Shown: positions 23,712 to 35,663 of the stretch, one piece after another
Numbering within the stretch: position 1 is the first letter of the stretch
Layout: the number at the start of each line of letters is the position of its first letter
Assembly (NCBI GenBank): GCA_010279815.1
Contig: QEOQ01000214.1
Location: 1,518,318 to 1,582,317 of the forward strand
Direction: 5' to 3'
Origin: Brachionus plicatilis
Lineage: Eukaryota; Rotifera; Eurotatoria; Ploima; Brachionidae
DNA length: 64,000 nucleotides
Position numbers and translations under genes: made by a program
The notes under the pieces: generated by a model
Database searches by the model: none
Told to the model about the DNA's origin: nothing
The model's input: only the letters and a program-made list of their open reading frames with translations

Positions 23712-25459
23712 TTACAAAGTTAAATAGCTTCGTTTAAGATTATTGCTTCTTCCATTGCATTGACGACCAGCTAGCACCTTTTGAAAATTTGATTAGAAAA
23801 AGTTAAGTAACCAAAAAAGAATATTACGTCTGGACAGCATGGAAAATTTTTAAATGCTGTGCAAAATTCAATCTTAAACGATTGGCAATCTGAATCATAT
23901 TTAGATCGTCTTTCACATTTCGTGAATTTATCCTTTAATAAAGCCAGCATTTTGTCACAATTGATATTTTTGTTAGTTAAACAATATTCGCCAATTTCTT
24001 TCAATTTTTTTGCATCTTTAGGGACCTAAAATCAAAATTGTAATCCAATTTAAAAGTTTGTATTTATCTGATTCTTTTTACTGAAGTAACTGGCCCATCA
24101 AAAGGACTATTTGAATCAATAAACGAGGGTTTGGGCGATGAAGTTGACTTTGTTGTTTCAGGCCTAGTGTATTTACTGGCTGTCACAACTTCAACCGGTA
24201 TTTGAATTGGACCTCTTGTTGAGCTGGATGTAGCTACTGTTTTTTGGCCAGGTTTATAAGGCTGATATTTTGCATAACCACAAGTCGATTTCTCATAAAA
24301 AACGTAGCAATAAATCGACAAAACTTCAATGCAGGCATCATGTTTCGATTCAGTTTGTATTTTTTCACATTTTTTCACTAAATTTAATAGTTCTTGTCTT
24401 TTAGTCCAACACAATTTATCATAACTACGATCACAATGAACTTTAAGTTTATAAAAAACATCATTACTTGCTTCAGAATTCACAGTTTGAACAGTAACAA
24501 GTTTCGTTGATGTAGTTTTGGTCGTAGTTGTGGGTTTTTGAGTGGTCTTTTGGGTTGTTGTACCGAACAATGCATCAAATATTCCTTTTAAAAACTTAAA
24601 AAAAAATTATTAAAATTTTTATTTGAATTCATACAGTGCTAATTTTTGAAATTCAAAAAATTTTTTTTAATTTTTGGAAAACCAAATTTTAAAGATAATT
24701 TCATTCATTTTTGGTTTTGAGTAAATTTCCTGTATGACCAAATTTAAAATCAAAATTATTAAAATAGAATTGATGAATTTAATGATATTAAAAAATTAAA
24801 AAATTTAAATTAATTTGGAAAATAATGATCAAAAAAAAAATTTCTTTCGAATAGTTTCGGCGCATAGTTTATTTTTTAATTGTTTAAAAGATAAAATAAT
24901 TGATTAATATTTTTAACTTTTATTTCCTATTCCTAGATAATTTCATAAAATTTGAATTATTTATATTCTTCAAGTTTGTTTGAGTTTATTCTATGTTAAC
25001 TCAATAATCAAAGCTCATAAGATTGGTCAGCTCCCAAAAATAATAACTATAAAATGCAAAAGATATTTAAAGTATTTTTGTTTTCAAATTTTCACTTTGA
25101 TTTTTTTTAAAATAAATTTTACTCTTTTTTGTTTGGGTCTATAAGCTTTGCCAGCATCTTCATTGACAAAATTTCCATAAAATTTCTACAAATTAAAATT
25201 ATTTAGCCAATTTTAAATTTTGTAAAAATCACAAAATTACTCGGTAATCATCTTCTTTATTTGAATTATAATAATTATTTTGTATGCTTTCCAATTCAAC
25301 CAAAATTTCACTGACTAACTTAGTAATTATATATTATTAGATAGAATAATTAGATTATTCCAATTTTACTTGATCTTTAATCTCAGCCATATCCGAATTC
25401 TTGCTAAAGGCAATAGCAGTGGAAATCACCGCCATTAAAAGTATAGAAAAGTTTAACAT
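23712..25459 (-). CDS. Secreted protein with two copies of a six-cysteine module and a Thr/Pro-rich linker
   Basis: Six exons (25459-25370, 25318-25241, 25185-25123, 24594-24082, 24025-23828, 23777-23712), every intron in phase 0, give 335 residues. Residues 1-20 are a signal peptide (MLNFSILLMAVISTAIA). A short acidic stretch, a Thr-rich mucin-like segment (TTTQKTTQKPTTTTKTT), module 1 (about residues 122-175), a second Ser/Thr/Pro linker, module 2 (about 255-310) and a basic tail follow. The modules share one cysteine spacing: C-x7-C-x13-C-x9/11-C-x7-C-x7/8-C. The second module ends in CC. This points to an internal duplication of a helical disulfide domain. I do not recognise the domain. 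An alternative last exon would read through at 23828 and stop at 23771. Likely extracellular or secretory granule. Confidence 0.75.
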
Positions 25460-25781
25460 TTCTAAATTGAATAGATTTTTAGCTAAACTGTGTTTTTTAT
25501 TTAGAAAATGAACAGAAATAATTTGAAAGAGCTCGATTAACATTTAAAGATAAAGGTAATTTGAGCTAGAGAATATATTCTATTCTATAATCATAATATT
25601 ATTGCAAATAGATACTCTTTTGTAGAAATTTATCACTGTATTTTTATGAGATTTAAAAGATAGATAAGTTGAATAATTCAAAGCAAGGAGAGATTGAGTT
25701 CAAGATAGAAAAATGATAAGATAATTTGTTAAATCAATTTTTAGACAAAATCCACCTAGGATAAATAGCATTTTATACCAA

Positions 25782-25853
25782 GCCTCCATAGCTCAGTGGT
25801 TAGAGCACCAGTCTTGTAAACTGGGGGTCGGGAGTTCGATCCTCCCTGGAGGC
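25782..25853 (+). tRNA. trnT-UGU: tRNA-Thr (anticodon UGU)
   Basis: A 72-nt cloverleaf: acceptor stem GCCTCCA/TGGAGGC, D-arm with AGCTCAGTGGTTAGAGC, anticodon stem CCAGT/ACTGG with loop CTTGTAA (anticodon TGT), and T-arm GGGAG-TTCGATC-CTCCC. A run of T follows directly and serves as the Pol III terminator. All acceptor pairs are Watson-Crick, unlike the other three copies here. No intron. Confidence 0.97.
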
Positions 25854-25854
25854 T

Positions 25855-26388
25855 TTTTTTTAATCTAAATTTATACTCATGAATTTTTCAAAAATTTTAG
25901 CACAATTGTTTAAATTTAATTAATTTTAATGTATTGTTTCCGATTTGGGAATTTTTTTGGAGTTAAGTATTTTTAGATAAGAAATTTAGAATGTTTTAAT
26001 TTTCCATTATTATCCATGACTTAATATAAAGTAAATACAACAAAATGAAACAAATTTTATTTTTTAGTTTATTTTAAAGAATGTTTTTTTTTTATTTTTA
26101 GAAACAGTGACATTACGCAAATAACCAACTAATGAAACATATTTATTAATTTATTATAAAATTTTTGAATATTTGAATATTAAAAAAATATATAAAAAAA
26201 AAAAAACTTGGTTCACAATTTTTAATTAAAAACTTTAAAAAAAGATACGAACATGCAATAATATGTTGAAAAATATTATTATTAACCTTTATAGAGAAGT
26301 CAAAAAAAAAATCTATATTCAAGCATCTGAATAAGAAAAAGATTTAAAATTTAAAAAAAATTTCAATTAAAAATTTAAATTCGATAGA
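25855..26388. other. Intergenic, nothing recognised
   Basis: AT-rich sequence between tRNA-Thr and the 3' end of the glycosyltransferase-like gene. Confidence 0.4.
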
Positions 26389-27279
26389 TTAAATTTGAAC
26401 GCCTCCATGAACCAAAAAAGTATCCTCGAATTGATCAGCCATTTTTTGAACACTATAATTTGTATGGCAACTATTGTACACAAATCCTCTGAATTGAAAT
26501 TTATGAAAAACATGCTTTACTAGATCAATGTTATTCAAATCATAAATAAACTTAAAAATTCCGCCATCGTATCCATGTCTGAAATTAATTCTATCAAAAT
26601 AGGCTTTGACAGAACTGAAATAAAAATTTCTAAAATTTTCATCGCCTATTTTATATAAAGCGTTTCCATTTATATGAAATGAATCAGTAAAGCTCTTCAT
26701 TTTTATTCCTCTTTGAATGCTTCCTTTGACCCAAAAGTCTCCATTGATGCATTCTTTATACAAACCGACTAGCCAATTCGATCTGATCGGTCTAGTATCC
26801 GCTTCCATATAAAAAATAAAGTTTTGTCTCTTAAAAATTTCATTTGTTGCATCCAGCATGTATTCGAACATAAGTCTTGAGCCAATGTTGTGGTTGTCTG
26901 TTCTATCATCTAAAAAAATGTACTCAACAATGTCAATTTTACCAAAACATTCAAGATTTTTATGCTTAATAAACTTGTAGTGATCGAAATTTTGATTAAC
27001 CCTTCTTGCTACATAAAAAATCAAATCAATATCCAATTTCACCCAGGATAGATTACACGGTCTAAAATATGACCAAGAATCCATTAGATTAATAACTTTG
27101 TCAGTTTGCTTTACATGGAAAGGAATGACAATTGAAAACTTTTTGGGTAATTTCGGCTCAAAAATGGACGGAACACATGATTGGCAATTTTGACTCATTT
27201 TTAAATTTATAATGTAATAAAAAATTAAAAAAATTAAAAAAAATAGTAAACTTTTATTAAAGTTCCTCATATTTGTCAT
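26389..27279 (-). CDS. Putative type II membrane glycosyltransferase-like protein
   Basis: A single exon of 296 residues. Residues 8-26 form one membrane anchor after a short basic N-terminus, the Golgi type II layout. The lumenal part begins near CQSCVP. It contains FSIVIPFHV, the first strand of a GT-A-like fold, then IFYMEADTRPIRSNWL, where EAD sits at the place of the metal-binding DxD. WVKGSIQRG, FHINGNALYKIGD and HGYDGG follow, the last two in the acceptor or catalytic part of related proteins. The likely role is sugar transfer to a secreted glycan or protein; donor and acceptor are unknown. Family assignment rests on motifs and topology only. A second Met at residue 4 is an equally good start. 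Confidence 0.55.
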   Translation of the reverse strand: MTNMRNFNKSLLFFLIFLIFYYIINLKMSQNCQSCVPSIFEPKLPKKFSIVIPFHVKQTDKVINLMDSWSYFRPCNLSWVKLDIDLIFYVARRVNQNFDHYKFIKHKNLECFGKIDIVEYIFLDDRTDNHNIGSRLMFEYMLDATNEIFKRQNFIFYMEADTRPIRSNWLVGLYKECINGDFWVKGSIQRGIKMKSFTDSFHINGNALYKIGDENFRNFYFSSVKAYFDRINFRHGYDGGIFKFIYDLNNIDLVKHVFHKFQFRGFVYNSCHTNYSVQKMADQFEDTFLVHGGVQI

Positions 27280-27834
27280 CTAAACTAAAAATTTTTATAA
27301 ATAATTCCGAATAAAACTGAAAAGCAACAAGTGGTTACTCGTTCTGAAGATTAAATGTATATTTTCTATTAATTTCTTTTTATTAACTTGGGCCACTTTC
27401 GATACACTGTAAAATAAAGCGTATCGTTATCCATTATAGTAGGAAAAGAGTTTTTTCATATTGAATTAATAAAAAAAAAAATCTCATTTTGAAAAAGAAG
27501 TAATTTACTATTTTACACTAAAATCAATAAAAATTTGCGTAAAAAAATAAAAATTTTTTTTTTAAAATTTTTTATTAATTTTGAAAAAAAAACTAAAAAA
27601 AGCGAAAAAATTGCAAAAATTTGGATTTTTTTGGCCCTTTAGGTTTTTACGAATTTTTACGAAATTTTACGTACTTTTGACTTGACTTGAAAAATTTGTA
27701 ACCGGTTTCAAAGCCGGTTTTAAATTTCAAGCCGGTCTACCAGCCCTAATTAATACATTAAATATTAACCAAAACAATTAGGACTAGAAAAACTTAAGAT
27801 TTTAAAATTTGGTCAACTTTATCTTTTTTCTTAA
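27280..27834. other. Intergenic with a possible hAT end
   Basis: Around 27700-27755, paired CCGGTTTCAAAGCCGG and AAGCCGGTCTACCAGCCCTA suggest the degraded end of a hAT-type short element. Its other end was not found. Confidence 0.25.
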
Positions 27835-28331
27835 CTATTATCTATTGAAACGATAAGATTTAACTCATTAGCATCTAGTATTTTTGAGTGCATTAAACAA
27901 AACATAACTCTCTGTCCATCAAAGTCAAATAACTCTTTTGAAACAGATATTCAAGTCTTGATTAAGCATTTTAATGTAGATTTTCATTTACTTTTAAGTA
28001 ATATAAGTAAGTTTAAAAAGGAGTTAAAGGAGCATTTTTTCATCAGTGATGGTATTTCTGACTCTATCAAAATGTGTCTAGAAAACATAAGATTTAAAGA
28101 TAATCGTATATTTTTAAATGAATTAATAAGGCCTAGATGAATTTCATAACTTGAGGTCCACTAAATTATAAACAAACTATTTTCCTCTTCATTTTCTTAC
28201 AATTGTAATATTTTTATATATTTTTATATATATGTAAAAATTTTTTATTTTTTTGTACTCTCTTCTTCTAATTTTTATTTTTACTTCTCCTGAAGGAGGT
28301 TTATTAAATTCAAATAAATAAATAAATAAAA
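27835..28331 (+). mobile_element. 5'-truncated LINE: end of the RT ORF, 3'UTR, stem-loop and AAAT tail
   Basis: The frame is open for 101 codons from 27835 to the stop at 28138-28140, with a helical peptide (DIQVLIKHFNVD, FFISDGISDSIKMCLENI, NELIRPR) resembling the C-terminal end of a LINE polyprotein. The following 150 bp is a low-complexity UTR. Then comes the hairpin CTCCTGAAGGAG (28289-28300) and finally an AAATAAATAAATAAAT tail. The order ORF end, hairpin, simple-repeat tail is that of a target-primed non-LTR insertion. LINE identity of the ORF is inferred from this context. Confidence 0.5.
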
Positions 28332-28499
28332 TAGAGAGAAAATCAAAGAAAAAGTGACCAGTTCTCGTAGATAGCTCTAAAGAAATTGGGCTAGATAAAG
28401 CGAGTTTGAGAGAGATTTTGCTTTTTCGAGATTCTTAAGCACCACCATCACTACCAAACAATGCCAAAATGCTGCACAAAGCAACAAAACCTAACAAAA

Positions 28500-28542
28500 A
28501 AGAACTTGACTTGAGACTTGTGACTTTTAAACAACTCAGGTT
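28500..28542 (-). repeat. Fragment of the hAT-type short element
   Basis: GACTTGAGACTTGTGACTTT followed by TAAACAACTCAGG is the inverse of the left end of the 302-bp element at 47395 with few changes. Only this end is present. Confidence 0.55.
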
Positions 28543-28639
28543 AAATGTATATTTATCTGGAAAAAAAATAAAAGATTTAAGCCAAAGAGATTTATGAGAG
28601 TTAAATAATAACTCGAACAAAATAATTAAATGAATCATT

Positions 28640-31600
28640 TTAATGTTAAAAAAAGGAAAATTTAAAAGAAGGAGATTTTTATTTTGAAAAAAATAATCAA
28701 GTTAAATAGTAATTATTTTATTATGCATCATCGAAAAATGGAATAAAGTTAATAAAACTATAAAAGCTAGGCCTATGATAAACAATCAATCTTGGCGTTT
28801 CATAGATTGCTTTGATCCGAGCAAGAATGATTTTGAAAATTTCAAAAATTCCGAAAAATATAATCTCGTAGCTTTTTTTAATTTTGTCAAAACAGAATTT
28901 TTCTTAAAATTATTGTTTAATTTTTAGAAATTTGATTAGATTGTTATGACCTAGGCAAAAAATTATTTCTAAAATATTTCAAAAATTTTGAGTAAAAAAA
29001 TAGAAATTTCTAAAATTATTGCTAATAATTGCATATTATGACAGAAAGAAAAATCAAGTGAAGGGTTTTAAAATCAAAAAGGAATAAAAAAACGCATTTT
29101 TTTATAATAAACTAACTAGAATCGTTCACGATTCTCGAATGATTTATTTTATTTATTATAAAAATACCTATTTTTCCAAATATTTATATTTCAAATTCAC
29201 AGTACCAATATTTGGTTACATTGATTTCTTAAGTCCCAAAGGCAAACTTCAAATCACTATTGCTCAAATAAGATTAAAATTTTCCATTCTCTACGGAATC
29301 TGATGTGTTGAATTATCTGCTGAATTAAAGGTTAGGTTGAGTTACTCTAAGATGCTATTAAGAACCAAGTTGTAAATTATTAGAAATGGTCTAAAAAGAA
29401 AAAGTATAAGAGAAAAACAAAAGGAGTATGAAACTTAAAAAATTAAACAAAAAATATGAACTTTGCATTCCTAGAAAGTTTTCTGGTCAACTATTTATTT
29501 TATTTCTCCCTTTTTTTAATTTCTAATTTTAATTATTTGATCTGAAAGAGCTTAAGCTTGATACAGATAAGTAAATAATTAAATAATTTTATTAAAAAAA
29601 ACAATCATTGTGAATTTGGTTTCAATTCAATAATTTTAATTCGGTTCTTTGCCAATAACTTCAGAATGGAATGAAATAAACTGGTTCTGAAAATGTTATA
29701 ATCTGTAACAAAATTGTTACAGATGAATCCTAAGTCTGGAATAACTGTGCAAAACCATATTAAAATCATTCTTAACAGAGTGCAAAATATTTAAATTTAT
29801 TTATTTGTTTATTTGTATCAAAATTAACCTCCATTGTGTAGAAGTAAAAATTAAAGTTTACTAGGAAAAGAAATCAAAATATAAATTTCAGAATAGAAAT
29901 AAAAGAAAAGATGAAAAGACCAAAAAAATAAATATAAAATAATTTTTCAAAAAACTGTTGAATTAAGAACTGTGGACCAAAAGAAAAAAATCAAGGCTTC
30001 AACTAGAAAAACCCGATAAAATTTCTAAGAAGAGTTTTAAAGCGCTTAGACTTTACATTGTTTAGACATAATTTAATAGAGTCAGATAAGCCGTCATTGG
30101 AATTTAGATCCTTTTTTAATTCCAATTGAAATTGAAACGAGTTATTTTTGATAAAATGTATATCTCTACCAAGGTAAGAAACAAGAAAGGTTAGAGTTTT
30201 GAAAACGAAATAAATTGATAAAAATTTATTAAAAAACTACAACAAAAAAATATTATAAAAAACCATCTTCAAAACTACAACCACAATAAAAGATATATCC
30301 TGTTCAAAAGACTTAATTTTAACATTAGTGTTTGATTGATAACTGAGACCCAAACGATCAAAAATATATTTTTTATTCAAAAATTAAACTCATCCTCAAA
30401 TTAAATTATTATTCATTTACAATTTCATAAAAATTCCATTTTATTTACAGAAGTTTCTGGTCCATCTAAAAGATTTTTTGTAATTGAATTATAAATTATT
30501 CGAAGTTTCAAAATTCGAACTTTTGTTTAAGATTATGTTCAGACATTTTGAAATAAATTCCAAGAGATAAAATAAATTTTTTTACATTAAACAAAAGATT
30601 TAAAAATTAAATTTTCAAGATTAATTTATTTTAAAATATCACATCTTTTAATAGATTTAGATTAATTTTTTTGAAAAATTCTCTCTTTGTGGTTAAAAAA
30701 AATTTTTTGAAATGAATGAATAAATATGATTACAAACTGGTTAAAATTTAGACAATGAAAGTATTTATATTCTTAATTTCAAAATTTATTTAATTAAAAA
30801 TTTTTATCAAGAATTGTTCAAATTCATTAAAAAATAATTAAAATCATCCAAGTTCAATTTTTCAGGTACAAAGTACGAGCGAGTTTAGAATTGTCAATTA
30901 AAAAGGTTCGAACTCGGACTTTTTTTCTTTTATAGGCTAATTTACTTTCCATCAGTAGATAAAATTTTATCAGAAAATTTTTTATATTTTATTTAAAATA
31001 TAGTTTTGGAGATTTACCTCCACAGGCTTATCCGAGCGGTATAAACCCTCTTTTCAGCCTGCATGTTTAAAGTATTGAATAAATTAAAAGATAAAAAGTA
31101 AATATATAAAAAAAGAAAAAAAAAATTTTATTGTATAAAAAATTTTGTTAATTATCGATTTAAAAAATTTTTTATTTTTATTCTCTTTATTTTTTCTTAC
31201 TTCTAATTTATTTTTACCACCACTAAATCATTTTCATATCACCTAAAAAGATTTTTGTTAAATTTATGTGAAATATCAAACTTTAATGATCTGAAAAAAC
31301 TGAAAAAGAATATATAATTGAGCATAATTCAAAAAAATCAAGCTTTTCAAAAAAATTTCAGTAACAGCTAATGAAAACGAGACTAGCAGGTTAAATAAAA
31401 AAAATTAAATTTTTCGTGCATTTTTTTGTATATATTTTTGGTGTTTAGAAAAAAAATATTCTGGTTAAAAATAATTAGCTGGAAAAAAAAAGCACAACAC
31501 AACCACCAAAATTTGATATGAGACCAATAATTGAATTTAATTATTATTAAAATTAAATGTTCCTGAGTTGTGAATTACAAATGCAGATTGGACAAAAATT

Positions 31601-32214
31601 CATCATTGTTTGATAAATTAAAATTAAAGTTAATAAAAAATTTTTAAAAAAATACAACCACAAAGTGCAACATACTTTTGTTACCCCTTTTTACCTTATT
31701 TTTTTTTATTAAATCAATTAATAATCAATTTAAATCTTATTAATGTTTTATTTTTTCTCTTTTTTTACATTAGAAAAATTATTTTAGGTAATGAAAATGA
31801 TATATTACACTAAATTATAAACTATAATTTTAATTTATCAAAAAATGAAGAATATTTGTTCAATTAGTATTTGAATTTCACAATACCAATTTTCCTAATT
31901 TACAATAAAAAAAATTGTTCTAAATAATCAATTAAGAAATTAAAACTTAAAACATTTTTAAAAGTAAAACTGGCTGAACTAAGCTAGTTTGTGTATAATG
32001 ATTCAGAAATTTTTTGATTAAGATAAAAATTCATTTTTAGAATGTCTAATAAGAAAATTTAATTTGTTCAAATATTTTTTATTTTTTGATTCATTTCAAA
32101 GGGCCTATTTACAAACAAATGGTCTTGATCGTTTGACCAATTTTTATTTAAAAAAAAAATACAATGAACTAAAAACAAAAAATATTTTTATTTTTTATAA
32201 CTTTTATTCATTTT
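28640..32214. other. Long AT-rich intergenic region with retroelement tails
   Basis: Bases 29544-29595 hold a plus-strand tail: AGAGCTTAAGCTT stem-loop, then GATACAGATAAGTAAATAA. Bases 29795-29835 hold a minus-strand tail (GATACAAATAAACAAATAAA). A perfect 11-bp hairpin (ATCTGTAACAA/TTGTTACAGAT) lies at 29701-29724. No protein gene was recognised in this stretch. Confidence 0.4.
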
Positions 32215-33259
32215 TTAAGCAGCTTGTTTAATAGGTCTATAGACTCCTACGACTACTGCGTGGTCTCTTTCGTAAGGTTCCAAAGTCAATTGTTCTTTAG
32301 GCTTCAATTTTTCCGATTGTAATTTTTTAACTTCTGAAGCAAATACGGCTTCTGGTGTTGCTGTTGAATCAATGCAACTTGCCTTAAAAATTAAAAATAA
32401 ATAAAAAACTTCAATAAAAATTTTTTTTCTCCTACTTTTATTGAAATAACAAAGTGACCACCATTTTTTAAAAAGTTATGAGAATTCAATGCCACAATAC
32501 GAGCTTGGTCGGGCTGAGCGACGTCAGCAAACACTACGTCGACCATACCGACAAGCATTCTGTACTTGTGCGGATGTCTGGCATCTTCAATTATTGGAAT
32601 AATGTTGGTTCTTTTTTTGGCCACATTGATCAAATCTCTTCCTGATCTGTGCGAAAATTCAACTGCATATACAAGTCCTTCTGGTCCGACAATATCGGAT
32701 ACATGCGACACAGTTGTTCCACTGGCAGCGCCAAGATAAAGCACCTTGGCGCCTGGTTTTATGTGAATTTGATCAACACCACCCAAAATAGCAGCGCCCA
32801 ATTTAGACCTAAATGGATTCCATACTCTGTACTCGATTTTCTCGCCATTCTCCCCCTAAATTTCCAAATTAGTCTCTCTTCATCTTTTACTTTACAACTA
32901 AAACTTACATCAACTTGGATTTTTTTTTCATTGTAAACAGTGTCACCAGGCACAAGATTTCTGGTGAGTAGAAGATCGTCATTTTTGCTGCGAGCAACAA
33001 AAACACCGGCATGTCTGTGAGGCTCTACGACAACTTTTTTAGCTGCGCCCATTCCACCTCTGGCACCACCTCGGCCTCCTCGAGCGCCTCCACGGGGCGC
33101 TCCGCGGCCACCAACACCACCGCCACGGGTTCTGTTGAATCCGCCACGGTCACCACCGCCACCGCCTCTTCCTCCTCTGAATCCGCCGCGGTCACCACCG
33201 CCTCCTCGGCCTCCGCGAAAACCTCCGCGCGAGCCTCCTCTAAAATCTGGTCTACCCAT
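32215..33259 (-). CDS. FBL: Fibrillarin, box C/D snoRNP 2'-O-methyltransferase
   Basis: Three exons, 33259-32909, 32855-32436 and 32382-32215, are separated by two 53-nt introns, all in phase 0, giving 312 residues (321 in human). Residues 1-72 are a Gly/Arg-rich GAR domain ([18 protein letters not shown]), the usual target of arginine methylation. The methyltransferase domain follows: HRHAGVF, the SAM-binding loop [51 protein letters not shown] and the C-terminal [14 protein letters not shown]. Fibrillarin methylates rRNA under snoRNA guidance in the nucleolus and also acts in pre-rRNA processing. The GAR exon is strikingly GC-rich for this locus because of its Gly/Arg codons. Confidence 0.97.
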
Positions 33260-35073
33260 TTTAATTTATCTAAACCTTTGCAAAAGTAAATAATTACAGC
33301 CAAACATGTGCTTTTTAAAATTTTGAAATCGTTTTTGAATAAAAAAAATAATGAATTTTAGGTAAAAAGTATGTTCTTTTTATTTTAGATTTTATTCATT
33401 GCATATATACACTTGAGTGTGTGTGTGTATGTTTTATGCTATCCCAAGTTGTTTGCATGATGTGTAAGTTAAATTTACTTTGCATTTGAATTTTTAATTT
33501 TTTTTAAATAAATTTAATTAAAAATTTTTGTGTATGAGTTGGAAAAATTAGTCTTAAATCAAATTCGAATTGAAAAAGTGTTTTGTTTTAACTTCTAAAA
33601 TATAAATTTAATTTTTAAAAATTAAATTTTCATTAAATTCCATCAGCCAGGGATTATTTTAATGTATTTTTAAATAAGATTTGCAGGCAGTATTTGTTAT
33701 ATTTTCTTTTTAAAGTTCAAGAAATTCAAAACTTAAATACTGTCTTAATTTTTTGTAAACTATGTCCTTTGAAATCCTGAATTTCATTTTTTTTGGGAGG
33801 CTTGAAAATAAAAGTTAGTAACTTTTTTATTTCTTTGAAAGCTAGTTTGATCTAATTGAAACAAATATATATCTAAAAAAACTTAATTTAATTAATTAAT
33901 TTAAGACCTTCTAAAGCTGATTCCGACAAGATGAGTTTATTGGTGCTATACTTAAAGGAAATTATTGAGCTAGACAATATTTACTTTTCAAAAAATGTCT
34001 TTTATCGAAGAAATCCCAAACAAATTAAGCCAAGATGAATCCATTAAATCAGAACAAGTGAAAAAAATTAGTGGGAAATGTTCTCTAAGACTTTAAATAA
34101 ATTTTATTATAAGAACTTTGTCATACGAAAGAAAGCGTCGTCCAGGACGCCTTAAAGCTACAACCAAAGCCTTAACTCGTCAGCCAAATGAAACTTAAAA
34201 TGTAAATGATTTGAGTATCAGCGTATTTGAAGAATTATATCCGCCTGTACGCCAATATCAAAAAAAAATCGTCTTGAAGAGACCCCAATCGTTACTCCAC
34301 AGCCCCAAGTTAAAAAAAAAAAAAACGCAGTAGACCAGTTGGATCAAACAAACAAAAAAAAAGTAAATTGAATTTTATTTTTGTCTATGTTTAATTATTT
34401 TTGTTCTTATTTGATATAAATTGTATTACTTATTTATTTATCTACCTTTTTTATTATAATAAAAATAAAAAAAACACATTTGTTCCTTAGTTGAGTAATT
34501 TTGTTTTTTATTTCGATATTAATGACATAATTAATAATTACATGCCTTAATAATTTGTAGTTCTTTAAGATCCATGAATTCAATGAAAAAATTTAGATAT
34601 TTTTTAAACTATATATATTCTGAAAGAACATTAAATTTTCTACAATCTGGTACTAGTTTTTTTAAAAAAAAAGAACGCGCTAATTTTTATTATAGAAAAA
34701 AAGCAAAAAAGAATAAAATTTTTTCACACTTGAATCGTATTTAGTTCCAAGGACTACACATTTTTTTTGATTAAGATAAACTAGACAAAATTCTTAACAA
34801 ATCTATGGTTTTACTTTTTAGAATTAAAGAAAAGAAACGTGCGGTCTTAAAAAAATATGTTTCGTTCAATCGCTTCAGTTAGTTATTTAAAAATAGTTTG
34901 AAAAAGTGTCAAAACGTTAGTAAAAAAAATTATTGAATAAACATTCAAAGTTTATTTTGACTTTAGACCAGCAGCTCTGAATATTAAAAATTAATTAATT
35001 AAATAATAAAAAACTATTGAATTTTTTATTACTTATTATATTAGAAAACTTTTAAGATTTTAATTCGAAAAAA
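33260..35073. other. AT-rich intergenic region with a decayed AT-hook-like ORF
   Basis: Bases 33993-34370 hold a run of broken coding sequence on the plus strand: MSFIEEIPNKLSQDES up to a stop, then ERKRRPGRL, then KKRSRPVGSNKQKKS. The last two resemble AT-hook motifs (core RGRP). Bases 34415-34445 hold a minus-strand GATAAATAAATAAG tail. It is probably a dead mobile element. The rest shows nothing recognisable. Confidence 0.35.
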
Positions 35074-35074
35074 A

Positions 35075-35146
35075 GCCCCTAGGGAGGATCGAACTCCCGG
35101 CCCCCAGTTTACAAGACTGGTGCTCTAACCACTGAGCTATAGAGGC
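35075..35146 (-). tRNA. trnT-UGU: tRNA-Thr (anticodon UGU), variant copy
   Basis: A 72-nt cloverleaf identical in plan to the plus-strand copy at 25782, but the acceptor stem reads GCCTCTA/TAGGGGC. One position has a paired change (C-G to T-A) and another a T-G wobble. The anticodon loop CTTGTAA and the internal A and B boxes are intact, and T residues follow for termination. The compensated acceptor change suggests a functional gene that has diverged. Confidence 0.93.
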
Positions 35147-35257
35147 CCACGTGAAATAGCCTTTTTTTACCAGAAAATATTTTACTTCTATTTTACTACC
35201 GTAAACTCGTGTTAAGGACTCTTGAAAGCCCAAATCCATTCTTTTTTTAGACTTAAT

Positions 35258-35553
35258 TATATAATTTACATATTATAACAATTAAAATTGAATTAGCAAG
35301 AAAAAACCTTGAATATGCGATATTTTCCGAATATTAAGTCCAAATTTTACTTTTACTCTCATAAAAATATTAAAAATTGAAAAGATTGTGGAGTTAATTT
35401 CCAAATAAATCAAATTTAAACTTTTTTATGAGAGTAAAGACAATTTTTTTGTTTGAGTATAAGTTGAATTTGGGCATTATTTTTGGAAATATGCCATATT
35501 CAAGGGATTTTCTAGCTAATTAAAATGTAATTTTTATAACATATAAACTATAT
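35258..35553. repeat. Palindromic element between two tRNA-Thr genes
   Basis: Two arms of about 125 bp are inverted copies of each other (outer ends near TATAATTTACATATTATAAC; shared ACTCTCATAAAAA near the centre) with a short spacer. It fills most of the 445 bp between two tRNA-Thr genes. It has no coding capacity and is probably a short inverted-repeat transposon or a cruciform-forming duplication. Confidence 0.6.
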
Positions 35554-35591
35554 AACTTTAAAAAAAAGATTAAGATTATAATTTAAAAAAA

Positions 35592-35663
35592 GCCCCCAGG
35601 GAGGATCGAACTCCCGACCCCCAGTTTACAAGACTGGTGCTCTAACCACTGAGCTATGGAGGC
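35592..35663 (-). tRNA. trnT-UGU: tRNA-Thr (anticodon UGU)
   Basis: A 72-nt cloverleaf with acceptor stem GCCTCCA/TGGGGGC (one T-G wobble), intact D-arm, anticodon loop CTTGTAA and T-arm, followed on its own strand by a T run. It is the same as the copy at 46056. Confidence 0.96.

Noticed and set aside
28435..28638. 67-codon minus-strand ORF
   Set aside because: It overlaps a fragment of the hAT-type element and has no features of its own.
30890..30930. GGTTCGAACTCGGAC followed by a T run, like a tRNA B box and terminator
   Set aside because: No acceptor, D or anticodon stem can be formed upstream; a chance match or a very old tRNA remnant.
31014..31070. CAGGCTTATCCGAGCGG...CAGCCTG hairpin, like a small RNA
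   Set aside because: No snoRNA box pairs and no tRNA fold; too little to call an RNA gene.
32649..33303. Three ORFs overlapping fibrillarin in other frames
   Set aside because: They are frame shadows of the GC-rich GAR-encoding exon; fibrillarin explains the region fully.
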